Of a DNA stretch of 64,000 nt, positions 35,352-43,941 are shown in pieces; the first letter of the stretch is position 1, and each line of letters starts with the position of its first letter. The stretch spans positions 39,428-103,427 of the forward strand of contig JAFATA010000031.1 in NCBI GenBank assembly GCA_019244165.1. The letters run 5' to 3'. Source of the stretch: Pseudonocardiales bacterium. Lineage in GTDB: Bacteria; Actinomycetota; Actinomycetes; Mycobacteriales; Pseudonocardiaceae. Both the position numbers and the translations under genes were made by a program. A model generated the notes under the pieces. The model was not told where the DNA came from, ran no database searches, and saw only the letters and a program-made list of their open reading frames with translations.

Positions 35352-36425
35352 TCAGCCGATCCGGCTCAGGGCGGAGACTTGGCTCCAGGGCACCCCGACA
35401 ACCTTCACCACGTCGCCGCTCTGGGGCGCGTTCACGTAGACGCCGTCACCGACGTAGATGCCGATGTGGCTAATCGGAGAGTACAACGCGATGAGGTCGC
35501 CAGGTTGCAGCTCGGAGCGGCTGACACTGCGACCCATCCGCGCTTGCTGCTCGGCTGAGTGCGGCAGACCAGGCATCCCGGCCTGCTCAAAGGCCCACTT
35601 CACCAATCCCGAGCAGTCAAACGTGATCGGGCCCTCGCCACCCCAGACGTACGCCGAGCCCTGCTTACTCAGCGCGGCGCGCGCCGCGTTGATCGCGGTA
35701 CCAGCGCCGACCAGGTTGATCGGGAAGTGGGTGTTTCCACCGGACAGGTAGGCGGCCCGCTCCTGGCGGGTCAGCTCCGCGAAGCGCTTGGTGACCACCT
35801 GAATCTGACGATCCATCTCCCCGCGGGCCTGGGCCAAGTCGTCTTCGAGTCGCGCCGCGTCGCGCTCAGCTTGGTCCACCCGCGCCGCGGCGTCGCTGGC
35901 CGACCGCTCTGCCTGCTGGGCCTGAGCGACAGCACCGGTGAGACGATCCAAGGCCTGCTTGCTGTCCGCCGCAAGCATGTCCAGCGCCGACAACTGGTCC
36001 AGGAAGTCCTGGGGGGAGTCACTGACCAGCAGAGCGGACAGTCGAGACAGGCGCGCACCTTGGAATGAGGCGTTGGTCAGCCTGTCGACCTGACCGCGGT
36101 ACTGACTCTGGACAACCTTGGCGCGCTCCACGGCTGCAGCGGCAGCGTTCACCTCTACCCTGGCGCGCTCCAGGTCGGCACGGCGGGCGTTCAACTGGTC
36201 GTGGGCGTAGTGCCACCTTTCGGTGAGAACCTCAGCCTGTCGGTTCAGATCGGCAAGCTGCTGGGCGGCGGTGGAGGTGTCTCCGGGCAGCACGGGGTCG
36301 GCGGTCGCCGTAGCGGGTATCAGAGTCACCAGAACGACCACGGTTGCGGCGGTCACGGCTGCTGAGACACTGAGCTTCAGGATGTTGGGCTTCAGGATGC
36401 TGGGCTTCAGATAGTGCGACGACAC
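35352..36425 (-). CDS. Exported NlpC/P60 peptidoglycan hydrolase with coiled coil (Rv2190c-like), paralogue A
   Basis: 357 residues from GTG 36425. Signal peptide about 1-42 (LSVSAAVTAATVVVLVTLIPATATA), with a KPS-ILKPN-ILK repeat before it. A long Ala/Arg/Gln coiled coil spans about 50-230. The NlpC/P60 domain ends the protein: YVWGGEGPITFDCSGLVKWA (Cys nucleophile), DLIALYSPISHIGIYVGDG (His) and YVNAPQSGDVVKVVGVPW (third polar residue Asn). It should cut peptide links in peptidoglycan outside the membrane. A c-di-AMP riboswitch lies in its leader. A paralogue of the same length is at 38102-39175. Confidence 0.93.
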   Translation of the reverse strand: MSSHYLKPSILKPNILKLSVSAAVTAATVVVLVTLIPATATADPVLPGDTSTAAQQLADLNRQAEVLTERWHYAHDQLNARRADLERARVEVNAAAAAVERAKVVQSQYRGQVDRLTNASFQGARLSRLSALLVSDSPQDFLDQLSALDMLAADSKQALDRLTGAVAQAQQAERSASDAAARVDQAERDAARLEDDLAQARGEMDRQIQVVTKRFAELTRQERAAYLSGGNTHFPINLVGAGTAINAARAALSKQGSAYVWGGEGPITFDCSGLVKWAFEQAGMPGLPHSAEQQARMGRSVSRSELQPGDLIALYSPISHIGIYVGDGVYVNAPQSGDVVKVVGVPWSQVSALSRIG

Positions 36426-36450
36426 GTCGTGGCTGTCTCCTCTTCCCTTA

Positions 36451-36590
36451 GACCGCCTCACCGGGTTGAGCTGGCGGGTTCGGGCCACAAGCGGACCAGC
36501 CCTACCGGATGAGCACGAGTGCCACCCAGATTCACCCACGAAGAAGCGTCCCCGGCCCGGCTGCCCGACGCAGCCGATTCGGCAGCGGCC
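36451..36590 (-). promoter_or_regulatory. c-di-AMP riboswitch (ydaO-yuaA type)
   Basis: On the minus strand the leader carries the conserved ydaO blocks in order: GGGCCGGGGACGC, GTGGGTGAATC, CCGGTAGGGC, CCCGAACCCGCCAGCTCA and a closing GGTGAGGCGG. The 5' GGCCGC can pair with the 3' GCGGTC. It ends 25 nt before the GTG of the NlpC/P60 gene. In actinobacteria this class turns off wall-hydrolase genes when c-di-AMP is high; that direction of control here is inferred. Confidence 0.85.
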
Positions 36591-36749
36591 TGTGTTGCTG
36601 CCCCACTCGGGGAGGCACCTCCCGCCAGGCCGGGGGAAGAGTACGAAAGGTGACCGACGCTGTCACCCCTTATGCGCCGACGATGGGACGAATCGACCAC
36701 CGCGCACGGTGGACGTCACCGCAAGCCGGAGCAGCATCGCCCCCACCGA

Positions 36750-37031
36750 TCAGCTCACCTGTCGTCTAGACCGCTCACCACCGTCCGCATACCGCTCAGC
36801 GCCCCTGCGCAGCTGAGCATCAGCATCGGCCGCTCGCGCTACTCGACGCCCTTCGCGGCGATCTATCAGTTGCAGACGTGGCACCATGCCAGCGTTGGCC
36901 AAGGTGTCCAGCGCCCGTCGTTCAGCGCCATCCAGTTCGACACCACCCGGCGGGGCGCCGAGCAGCACGGTGATGACGCAGTCCTGGCAGGCGCTGCCAC
37001 GCACCTCACAACGGTCACAATCCACGATCAT
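36750..37031 (-). CDS. Small conserved protein with paired CxxC motifs
   Basis: 93 residues from ATG 37031, with GGAG 6 nt upstream (the open frame extends to 37064). The N-terminus is MIVDCDRCEVRGSACQDCVITVLLG when read with its gap, that is C-x2-C-x6-C-x2-C, followed by PPGGVELDGAERRALDTLANAG. The four Cys suggest a zinc or iron site. Similar small proteins occur in other actinomycetes near NlpC/P60 genes, from memory; function unknown. The C-terminal third is Arg-rich and low-complexity. Confidence 0.65.
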   Translation of the reverse strand: MIVDCDRCEVRGSACQDCVITVLLGAPPGGVELDGAERRALDTLANAGMVPRLQLIDRREGRRVARAADADAQLRRGAERYADGGERSRRQVS

Positions 37032-37242
37032 GTCCGGCTCCAGTCTCGCTCGTGATCTGGTCACGACGGACGGTAGACCGCGACACCGACAATTTCGGGC
37101 ACTCGCCGACTCACCCGTTGCCCAGGGCTCAGGAGCCGATGCTAGAAAGGGGGAACACCCCTGAACGGCCTGAAGCTGATCATGGAGCTGGCCGGCGCGC
37201 CGGAGATCTCCCCCTCAGAGTTGACCCAGATGCCGCTACCAG

Positions 37243-37418
37243 CGAGAGCGGGACAAAGTGTGGGAGGCAGCGCTCACCAGGGGGAACGTGTTCGCTGGGA
37301 CGTGTGGCTAGTGATCCTCAGCGTGCTCCAATGCGCCGTGGGCGACCCCGCTCGCCCAATACTGACTCCCAGCTCGGCGCTGCCGACGACCTGCCTCCCA
37401 CACTTTGTTCCGCTCTCG
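37243..37418. mobile_element. MITE-like element, copy 2
   Basis: 176 bp with 28-bp terminal inverted repeats differing at one base: 37243-37270 begins CGAGAGCGGGACAAAG, and the inverse of 37391-37418 begins CGAGAGCGGAACAAAG; both end GTGTGGGAGGCAG. The interior aligns with copy 1 at 23129-23301. No transposase frame fits inside. Its right end lies exactly where the methyltransferase gene loses homology. I saw no clear target-site duplication. Confidence 0.75.
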
Positions 37419-37816
37419 ATGTCGACCGTGGTGACGTGGCCGGACGGGCCGACAAGCTCGGCCAGCAACGCGGCGTTGTACCCACCGGAGCCGATCTCCA
37501 AGATCTTCATTCCGGCGACAATTTCTGCTTGTTCCAGCATATGAGCCTGGACCTGTGGTGCGGAGATCGAGCTGATCGAGTTGCCGTCCGCATCTCGCTT
37601 GGTGACGAAGCCGTTGTAGCAGTGGTAGACCTCCTCCAGGTCCGCGCCCGGAGCGAACAGCTCCCGGCGGACCTTGCGCATTGCCGCCTCGACCGGCACC
37701 GAGACGATCGCGCCTTCAGCGATGAGGTCATCGACCACCTGCTTGCGCAACTGCGCTGCGCGATCAGGACTCGTGGTGTCGCCGTTTGTCTCTGGTGGCG
37801 TTGTCGTGTCGGTCAC
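37274..37816 (-). pseudogene. Truncated FxLD-type protein-L-isoaspartate methyltransferase-like gene
   Basis: The first ~132 residues resemble the 'methyltransferase, FxLD system' group that accompanies FxLD lanthipeptides: AAQLRKQVVDDLIAEGAIVS, VEAAMRKVRRELFAPGADLEEVY, NGFVTKRDADGN, SSISAPQVQAHMLEQAEI and the SAM motif ILEIGSGGYNAALLAELVG ending HVTTVDI. From there the frame enters the right end of the MITE-like element and is random until a stop at 37274. Full members are roughly 400 residues, so the catalytic domain is cut just after motif I. No FxLD precursor or dehydratase is in the window. Confidence 0.75.
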
Positions 37817-37825
37817 GGAGTCTTC

Positions 37826-38059
37826 CTAAACGTCGTACATTGCGAGGGCTGGTGACGGTTCTTCCTCGACAGAGGTGGCGAGCGAGTCGTCGTACTGTAT
37901 CGACCACGTCACGCTGAGGGACGCGAGAGCATCAAGGGGGAGGCGAACCGGCGCGATGTTCCGCAACGGCGCCACAGTCCTGATCGGCGAGACGCCGACG
38001 CACCACACACCGCAGCCAACCTCATCGAATGCCAAAAAATTCTCAACCAGCTGATTCAC
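37826..38059 (-). CDS. Unrecognised 77-residue open frame upstream of the truncated methyltransferase
   Basis: GTG 38059 to a stop at 37826, ending 9 bp before the methyltransferase start. It has two Cys (VGCGVWCVG), a middle of VRLPLDALASLSVTWSIQYDDS and an acidic end (VEEEPSPALAMYDV). It does not show the FxLD signature. It might be a small ribosomally made peptide, the tail of a lost gene, or chance. Close spacing and same strand as the methyltransferase are the only support. Confidence 0.35.
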   Translation of the reverse strand: MNQLVENFLAFDEVGCGVWCVGVSPIRTVAPLRNIAPVRLPLDALASLSVTWSIQYDDSLATSVEEEPSPALAMYDV

Positions 38060-38101
38060 AACAACGCGGGCTGAGCTTGCCCCGGAGGGACGCGCCCGCC
38101 G

Positions 38102-39175
38102 TCACCCGATCCGGCGGACCGCCGTGACGTCAGCCCACGGCACTCTGGCGACTTTGACGACATCGCCGCTTTGCGGCGCGTTGATGTAGAGTCCGTGTCC
38201 CACGTAGATGCCGATGTGGCTTACTGGCCAGTACAGCGCAATGAGGTCTCCTGGCAGCAGCCCCGAGACCACCGCAGTGCCCACTCTGGCCTGGTCAAAG
38301 GCCACCCTGGGCAGACTCACCCCGGCCTGGCGGTAAGCCCACATCACCAGACCTGAGCAGTCGAAGCTGCTCGGTCCCTCAGCGCCCCAGATATACGGTG
38401 CTCCTTGCCGGGTCAGCGCGGCCCGCAGCGCTCTGATCCCGAGGGTGTCACCGACCACGTCGAGGGGGTAGTCGATGAACCCTTCGGAAGCGTAATGGGC
38501 GAACTCCCCAGCGGTGAGCTTGCCGAGGCGTTCCTGGACGAGAGTGATCTGACGACTCATCTCGAGCCGGGACTGGGCCACATCGTTAGCGATCCGAGCG
38601 GCGTCGAGCTCAGCGACGGCTGCGCGCGTCTCGGCGTCGGTGGCAGCCAGTTGCGCCTGCTCGGTACGGGAGACCGCCGCTGCGAGCTTGTCCAGCGCCG
38701 CCCTGTTGCCCACCGCCAACACGTCTAGCGCAGACATCTGATCCATGAACTGTTGTGGCGAGTCGCTGATCAGTATCGCGGTCAGGCTGCTGATCCGTAC
38801 ACCCTCAAAGGTGGCGCTGGTCAGCCGATCCACCTGAGTGCGGAACGTATTCTGCGCCGCGCGGGCTTGATCAGCGATGGCCGTCGCGGCCGCTGCCTCA
38901 CGGTGCGCCCGGTCCGCATCGGCCTGGCGGGCCAGCAGCCGGTCTGTGGCCAGCTTCCACTGCTCGGTGATCACCTCAGCCTGACGGCTCAAGGCACGAA
39001 CCTGCGCAACGGCCCCTGCCGCGTCGTGCCCCGAAGGATTGGGGCCCAGAGGATGGGGTGCCGGAGCGGGACCGGGATCGGCAAGGGCGGGGGCTGGTGG
39101 CATGCTCAGCATGGCAGCGAAGACCACACCAGCCGCCACGCTCTGGAGGATGCGGTTCTGACGATGGGAGACCAC
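38102..39175 (-). CDS. Exported NlpC/P60 peptidoglycan hydrolase with coiled coil, paralogue B
   Basis: 357 residues from GTG 39175, the same length as paralogue A. Signal peptide about 1-32 (SVAAGVVFAAMLSMPPAPALA), Pro-rich stretch, coiled coil about 55-235, then the peptidase: YIWGAEGPSSFDCSGLVMWA (Cys), DLIALYWPVSHIGIYVGHG (His), YINAPQSGDVVKVARVPW. Both proteins share RQAEV..T..W, QVDRLT.A.F.G and LISDSPQ.F.DQ.SALD, so they arose by duplication. The genes are in the same direction with the truncated methyltransferase, a MITE and a small Cys protein between them. Confidence 0.92.
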   Translation of the reverse strand: MVSHRQNRILQSVAAGVVFAAMLSMPPAPALADPGPAPAPHPLGPNPSGHDAAGAVAQVRALSRQAEVITEQWKLATDRLLARQADADRAHREAAAATAIADQARAAQNTFRTQVDRLTSATFEGVRISSLTAILISDSPQQFMDQMSALDVLAVGNRAALDKLAAAVSRTEQAQLAATDAETRAAVAELDAARIANDVAQSRLEMSRQITLVQERLGKLTAGEFAHYASEGFIDYPLDVVGDTLGIRALRAALTRQGAPYIWGAEGPSSFDCSGLVMWAYRQAGVSLPRVAFDQARVGTAVVSGLLPGDLIALYWPVSHIGIYVGHGLYINAPQSGDVVKVARVPWADVTAVRRIG

Positions 39176-39224
39176 CCGCGACTATCTCCTATTCTTGGAC
39201 ACCACAAGTCGAGATGCTCGGCTA

Positions 39225-39352
39225 GTAGCGGGAGATCACCCCGCCTATGTGGCCTAACGCCTCTTCCGGTACACGGGGCGCGGATCTTCACTCGGATGGC
39301 ATCGTCGCGCCATCCGGTAGAGCGGTTTCACAGATTGGCGATTACTTTCCGT
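39225..39352 (-). promoter_or_regulatory. Possible degenerate c-di-AMP riboswitch / structured leader of NlpC/P60 paralogue B
   Basis: The minus-strand leader has a perfect 8-bp hairpin (39293-39300 with 39309-39316), then GAGTGAAGATC and an ending GCGTTAGGCCACATAGGCGG. The order and ends (5' ATCGCC with 3' GGCG..GTGAT) recall the ydaO fold next to paralogue A, but the GGGGGA and GGTAGGG blocks are weak. It may be a diverged aptamer or an unrelated structured leader. Confidence 0.35.
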
Positions 39353-39395
39353 TTACACTGTGAGATGAGCCCTCAGCCCAGAAGCCACCTTGGGC

Positions 39396-40457
39396 TCAGC
39401 GCGCAGTCGCGGACAGTTCGACGGTCAGCCTCCTCCAGCGCTCCAGCAGCGCACCCGCAGCGCCAGAGTCAACAGCCTGAGCGGCACGCTGTGTCATTTC
39501 TCGAAGATTGCTCACGAGATCACCGGTCGAGCCACGATGCGCGGCAAGCGCCGCGCCGGCGTTAAGGAGCACGGCGTCGCGCACCGGACCGAGATCACCG
39601 GCAAGCAGGCACCGCACGGCATGGGCATTGCTCGCAACATCTCCACCACGCAGGTCCTCCCGGCGGGCTACCGGCACGCCCAGCGCAGCCGGGTCCAATT
39701 GATCACGGCGCACCGTGGCGTGATCGACCACCCAGACCGACGTGGTGGTCGTGGTGGTGATCTCGTCGAGCCCGTCGTCGCCCCGTACCACCAGCGCACT
39801 GACGCCACGGTCGGCGAGCACCTGGGCCATCACCGGCGCCATCCGTAGATCCGCGCAGCCCACCAGCCCAGCATCCGGCTGCGCCGGGTTGGTCAGTGGC
39901 CCGAGGAAGTTGAAGGCGGTGGGGATCCCGATCTCGCTGCGTACCGCGGCCGCGTGCCGCATCGCCGGATGAAACCGGGGTGCGAAACAAAATCCGATGC
40001 CCGCCTCGGCGACGCACCGGACTACCTGCTCCGGGCCGAGATCGATCACCACGCCGAGTGCCTCAAGGACATCTGCGGCACCGCACTGTGAAGACGCCGC
40101 GCGGTTACCGTGCTTGACCACCGGCACGCCAGCAGCGGCAGTCACCAGCGCCGCCATCGTGGAGACGTTGACGGTATGCGCTTGGTCACCTCCGGTGCCG
40201 ACCACATCGACAGTGCGCTGGGGGATGTGTACCCGGCAGGCGTGTAAGAGCATGCCCTCGGCGAGACCGGCGATCTCCGCCGAAGTCTCGCCCTTGGCCC
40301 GAAGCGCCACCACGAACGCGGCTATCTGGGCTTGCGTGGCCGCACCAGACATCACCTGGTTCATCGCCCACGTCGTATCCGGGGCATCCAGGTCGGCGCC
40401 AATGATCAGTTGACCTAGCAGCGCTGGCCAGCTGCGGGAGCGGATCGGCGTCGCCAT
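39396..40457 (-). CDS. trpD: Anthranilate phosphoribosyltransferase
   Basis: 353 residues. It transfers phosphoribose from PRPP to anthranilate in tryptophan synthesis. Motifs: [21 protein letters not shown] in outline (GTGGD loop), [63 protein letters not shown] and [13 protein letters not shown]. All are intact. It stands alone here, as Rv2192c does, between the NlpC/P60 gene and the receiver-like gene, with ctaE beyond. Confidence 0.96.
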   Translation of the reverse strand: MATPIRSRSWPALLGQLIIGADLDAPDTTWAMNQVMSGAATQAQIAAFVVALRAKGETSAEIAGLAEGMLLHACRVHIPQRTVDVVGTGGDQAHTVNVSTMAALVTAAAGVPVVKHGNRAASSQCGAADVLEALGVVIDLGPEQVVRCVAEAGIGFCFAPRFHPAMRHAAAVRSEIGIPTAFNFLGPLTNPAQPDAGLVGCADLRMAPVMAQVLADRGVSALVVRGDDGLDEITTTTTTSVWVVDHATVRRDQLDPAALGVPVARREDLRGGDVASNAHAVRCLLAGDLGPVRDAVLLNAGAALAAHRGSTGDLVSNLREMTQRAAQAVDSGAAGALLERWRRLTVELSATAR

Positions 40458-40469
40458 AGCTCTGTGACC

Positions 40470-40886
40470 TCAACCGTTCGCTGCCTGCCGACGCTGCGAG
40501 CGAAGCACCTCAGCCACGGTCTCGGCGGCGGCCAACGGATCCAGCGGGTGCACGATCACCGCGTCGGCCTGCGACCAGACCGCCAACCAGCGGTCGTCCC
40601 GGCGTTGCACCGCAACGATCACTGGCGGGCACCGCGCGATTTCGTTTTTGAGCTGGCGGCACAGCCCCATTCCTCCGGTGGGCTGTGCCTCACCGTCCAG
40701 GATCACCAGGTTCACCCCACCCGCGTCGACCTGGGCGAGCACCTCGGCGATCGCTCCGGCCTCGACGTAGCGCACGCGGCCGACATCGGCCGCGGGACGC
40801 CGCCCGACAGCGCTGATGATGGCCTCGCGCACTTCTGGCCGGTGGCTGAAGACCAGCACGGTGGTGGCGTCGCTCGAGGCGTTCAT
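40470..40886 (-). CDS. Response-regulator receiver-like protein
   Basis: 138 residues. It has a CheY-like fold outline: TTVLVFSHRPEVREAIISAVG, VRYVEAGAIAEVLAQVDAGGVNLVILDGEAQPTGG (candidate Asp in ILDGE), LCRQLKNEIARCPPVIVAVQRR and a final helix LDPLAAAETVAEVL. The acidic pair near the N-terminus of true receivers is absent (FSHRPE), so phosphorylation is doubtful. No output domain. Similar genes sit beside ctaE in other actinomycetes, from memory. It ends 12 bp before trpD on the same strand. Confidence 0.75.
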   Translation of the reverse strand: MNASSDATTVLVFSHRPEVREAIISAVGRRPAADVGRVRYVEAGAIAEVLAQVDAGGVNLVILDGEAQPTGGMGLCRQLKNEIARCPPVIVAVQRRDDRWLAVWSQADAVIVHPLDPLAAAETVAEVLRSQRRQAANG

Positions 40887-41162
40887 CTGCGTTCGAGGTC
40901 CTCAGTATTCGGTGTCCCCGGTGCCCGGCAGAGTGGCCACGCGGCCGGGCGGAGGCTGGACGTATGTCGGACATTGTGGACTTCTGGCGAGGGCGTACTG
41001 ATCGTATACGGGCAATCATCCCGACGACGCGGGGCGGTGTGACGTCACTCTGCGTGCCTGCATCTAGCGTTGACGACCACCGTCGGTGTAGTCGCCGGGT
41101 GGGCCTCGTCACTCTTACGGCATCTTGTCGGCCCCAGTACAGCCGTCACCGGCACCTTTCGT

Positions 41163-41176
41163 CATAATGCTCGGCG
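41163..41176 (+). promoter_or_regulatory. Probable -10 element for a leaderless ctaE mRNA
   Basis: CATAAT at 41163-41168 lies 7 bp before the GTG at 41176, with no Shine-Dalgarno between. This is the spacing expected when transcription starts at or next to the start codon. No convincing -35 box is seen. Confidence 0.4.
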
Positions 41177-41805
41177 TGACCTCGTCCACCCTGGCAGGGC
41201 CCGCTATCAGCCAACGGGTGCACTCGCTGAACCGGCCCAACATGGTCAGCGTCGGAACTATCGTGTGGCTGTCCAGCGAGCTGATGTTCTTCGCTGGCCT
41301 GTTCGCCATGTTCTTCACGGTGAAAGCGGAGCACGATGGGCCGTGGCCACCTGTCCTCGCCGCCACCGGGAAGCCGATCCACCTTGACGTTCCGTACGCG
41401 CTGGTGATTACGATCATCCTGGTGTCCTCTTCGTTCACCTGCCAGTGGGGCGTGTTCAAGGCCGAGCAGGGCGATGTTTTTGGGCTCCGACTATGGTACT
41501 CGATCACGTTCGTCATGGGTTTGCTGTTCGTGCTGGGAGCGTTGAACGAATACCACGACCTCATCACGGAACAGGGCCTCACTATCCCGTCGAGCGCTTA
41601 CGGCACCGTGTTCTACCTCACCACCGGGTTCCACGCCATGCACGTGACCGGTGGCCTGATCGCGTTCATCTTCCTCATCGTCCGGACCAAGCTGAGCAAG
41701 TTCACACCAGCCCAAGCTACCGCCGCGATCGTCGTTTCTTACTACTGGCACTTCGTCGACGTGGTGTGGATTGGCCTGTTCGCCACTATTTACTTCTTGC
41801 GCTAA
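41176..41805 (+). CDS. ctaE: Cytochrome c oxidase subunit III
   Basis: 209 residues from GTG 41176 (ATG 41167 is an alternative). Helix pattern of aa3 oxidase subunit [30 protein letters not shown] in outline, [61 protein letters not shown] and [22 protein letters not shown]. The conserved Glu in SELMFF and His in GFHAMHV are present. It begins the ctaE-qcrC-qcrA-qcrB block, which in actinobacteria builds the bcc-aa3 supercomplex. Confidence 0.95.
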   Translation: MTSSTLAGPAISQRVHSLNRPNMVSVGTIVWLSSELMFFAGLFAMFFTVKAEHDGPWPPVLAATGKPIHLDVPYALVITIILVSSSFTCQWGVFKAEQGDVFGLRLWYSITFVMGLLFVLGALNEYHDLITEQGLTIPSSAYGTVFYLTTGFHAMHVTGGLIAFIFLIVRTKLSKFTPAQATAAIVVSYYWHFVDVVWIGLFATIYFLR

Positions 41806-41837
41806 GCAGAACAAGACAGCGGGGGTAGCCGAGACCG

Positions 41838-42788
41838 ATGACTAGCGACACACCGGGCGCCCAGTCGGGCCCCGCCCAGGCGGCGAAGCGGCCTGGGGGA
41901 CATGGGCGCCTGCGTCGTCGCCGCCTGCGTCGTCGACTGTCGAGGATGCTCGCACTGGGCGTAGCATTGCTGGCCGTTGGCGGGCTGTATACGCTCTTCG
42001 CCCCGCAGCCGCAGGTTGCCCGCGCCCAAGGGAACGCCCAAGGGAGCCCAGCCCCAGGGAACCCGACCCGGGGGGATCCAACCCAAGGGAATCCGACCCA
42101 AGGGAATCCGACCCAAGGGGATCCGACACAGGTGAATCCAGCGCTGGTACGCCAGGGCGAGCAGCTCTACGACACCGCCTGCATCACCTGCCACGGCGCA
42201 AACCTGCAGGGAGTCAAGGACCGAGGGCCAAGTCTGGTCGGTGTCGGCGAGGCTGCGGTGTACTTCCAAGTTTCCACCGGGCGGATGCCCGCGTCGCGTC
42301 AGGAGGCGCAAGTTGAGCAGAAGCCCGTGACGTTCACCCCCGAGCAGATCGACGCGCTGGGCGCCTTCGTGCAGGCCAACGGTGGCGGACCGACGGTACC
42401 GAAGGCCGGCAGCCTCGCCGGCGGTAACCCGGCGTGGGGAGGCGAGCTGTTCCGGCTCAACTGCGCGTCCTGCCACAATTTCACGGGACGCGGGATCGCG
42501 CTGTCCTCCGGCAAGTACGCGCCCAGGATCCACGACGTGAACCGCCGGCAAATTTACTCCGCGATGATCAGTGGACCGCAGAACATGCCCAGGTTCTCCA
42601 ACCAGCAGCTGACCCTGCAGGACAAGCGCGACGTCATCGCCTACGTGGAGTCGTTCATGAACAAGCCCAACAATCCAGGTGGCTATTTCCTCGGTGGCTT
42701 CGGACCAGTGCCGGAGGGTTTGGTCGCGTGGCTCATCGGTATGTCGGCGCTGGTCGCCGTGACGCTGTGGATCGGGGCGAAGGAATGA
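41838..42788 (+). CDS. qcrC: Menaquinol-cytochrome c reductase, di-haem cytochrome c subunit
   Basis: 316 residues. N-terminal membrane anchor about 36-54 ([18 protein letters not shown]), a 15-bp-repeat-coded Gly/Asn/Pro/Thr/Gln linker, two haem c sites ([12 protein letters not shown] and [12 protein letters not shown]), axial Met candidates in GRMPASR and NMPRFS, and a C-terminal helix ([19 protein letters not shown]). The fused di-haem protein carries electrons inside the actinobacterial supercomplex, so no free cytochrome c is needed. The stop overlaps the qcrA start (ATGA). Confidence 0.95.
   Translation: MTSDTPGAQSGPAQAAKRPGGHGRLRRRRLRRRLSRMLALGVALLAVGGLYTLFAPQPQVARAQGNAQGSPAPGNPTRGDPTQGNPTQGNPTQGDPTQVNPALVRQGEQLYDTACITCHGANLQGVKDRGPSLVGVGEAAVYFQVSTGRMPASRQEAQVEQKPVTFTPEQIDALGAFVQANGGGPTVPKAGSLAGGNPAWGGELFRLNCASCHNFTGRGIALSSGKYAPRIHDVNRRQIYSAMISGPQNMPRFSNQQLTLQDKRDVIAYVESFMNKPNNPGGYFLGGFGPVPEGLVAWLIGMSALVAVTLWIGAKE
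42053..42142 (+). repeat. 15-bp tandem repeat in the qcrC linker
   Basis: Six consecutive 15-bp units, the best two identical (CCAAGGGAATCCGAC at 42083 and 42098), others with one to several changes. They encode the five-residue unit [GD]-[ND]-P-T-Q. The repeat keeps frame, so copy-number changes would only alter linker length. Confidence 0.85.
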
Positions 42789-43939
42789 CTACCCACCAGG
42801 AGCCACCGGGGAGGGCGGGGAAGGCGAGGGGGCCGTCAGAATACCCGGACGATACTGACCTCTCGACATCGAGCCGCGAAGAGCTGGTCCGGTTGGGATC
42901 AGCGCTGGACCAGGTGACCATCGTCCATCGGGCAGATCCGTTCCCCGTCCCTGGTACCCGGGCGGAGAAACGCACCGAGCGCAAGGTCGCGCGGTGGTTC
43001 ATCATCGCGGCGCTAGCCGGCCTGGGCTTCCTGGCCGCCTACCTGTTCTGGCCCTACCAGTACGCCCCGCCCAGCACTCCGGGCGACCGGCACTTCCTTT
43101 ACCAGCTCTACACGCCGATCATCGGGGCGCTGCTCGGGTTGTCCCTCTTCGCCACCGGCAGCGGGATGATCGCCTACGCCAAGGACCTGCTACCGCACGA
43201 GACCGCGGTGCAAGAGCGCCACACGGGCGCCTCCTCCGAGCTGGACCGGGTCACCACGACCGCGATCCTGGTCGACTCCGGGGTCAGCAGTGGCATCGGG
43301 CGGCGGTCCCTGATCAAGCGAACGGCCGGGATCGGGGGTGCCGTCCTCGGTACCGGAGTGGGGGTCCTCGCCCTGGGCGGCCTGATACGCAACCCGTGGA
43401 AGGGGGGAAGCCACGCCGCGCTGTGGGTGACGCCTTGGGCCTCCTATAACGGTGAGCCGGTGTTCCTGCGCTATGACGCCGAGCAGCTCAGACTTGCCCG
43501 CCCCGAGGACATGGACGCCGGCAGCATCGCCACGGTCTTCCCCTACAAGCGCTCCTGGTCGGAAAAAGAGGCCTACGATGCGATGCACGCCTCCAACAGC
43601 CCGGTGATGCTCATCCGGTTGCGCCCCGACCAGGCGGCGCAGGTGGTCCAGCGCAAGGGCCAGGCCAGCTTTCACTACGGCGATTTCTACGCATACTCGA
43701 AGATCTGCACCCACCTGGGCTGCCCTGCGTCGCTGTACGAGTCCCAGGACGCTCGGCTGCTGTGCCCCTGCCATCAGTCGCAGTTCGACATGTTGGAATA
43801 CGCCAAGCCGATCTTCGGTCCGGCTACCCGGCCCTTGCCTCAGCTGCATATCGCCGTGAATGATGAAGGTTACTTCTATGCCAAGGGCGACTTCATCGAG
43901 CCCGTAGGACCAGCGTTCTGGGAGCGGAAGTCAGGATAG
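42785..43939 (+). CDS. qcrA: Menaquinol-cytochrome c reductase, Rieske iron-sulfur subunit
   Basis: 384 residues from ATG 42785, overlapping the qcrC stop by 4 bp. Three membrane helices are visible ([42 protein letters not shown], and the [18 protein letters not shown] helix after a twin Arg in RRSLIKR). Rieske ligands are CTHLGC and CPCHQSQFD. The long N-terminal part with extra helices is the actinobacterial form. It hands electrons from menaquinol to QcrC. Confidence 0.95.
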   Translation: MTTHQEPPGRAGKARGPSEYPDDTDLSTSSREELVRLGSALDQVTIVHRADPFPVPGTRAEKRTERKVARWFIIAALAGLGFLAAYLFWPYQYAPPSTPGDRHFLYQLYTPIIGALLGLSLFATGSGMIAYAKDLLPHETAVQERHTGASSELDRVTTTAILVDSGVSSGIGRRSLIKRTAGIGGAVLGTGVGVLALGGLIRNPWKGGSHAALWVTPWASYNGEPVFLRYDAEQLRLARPEDMDAGSIATVFPYKRSWSEKEAYDAMHASNSPVMLIRLRPDQAAQVVQRKGQASFHYGDFYAYSKICTHLGCPASLYESQDARLLCPCHQSQFDMLEYAKPIFGPATRPLPQLHIAVNDEGYFYAKGDFIEPVGPAFWERKSG

Positions 43940-43941
43940 CT

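Noticed and set aside
37826..38059. FxLD lanthipeptide precursor
   Set aside because: The small frame before the truncated methyltransferase lacks the FxLD signature and a Ser/Thr/Cys-rich core, so it was listed only as unrecognised.
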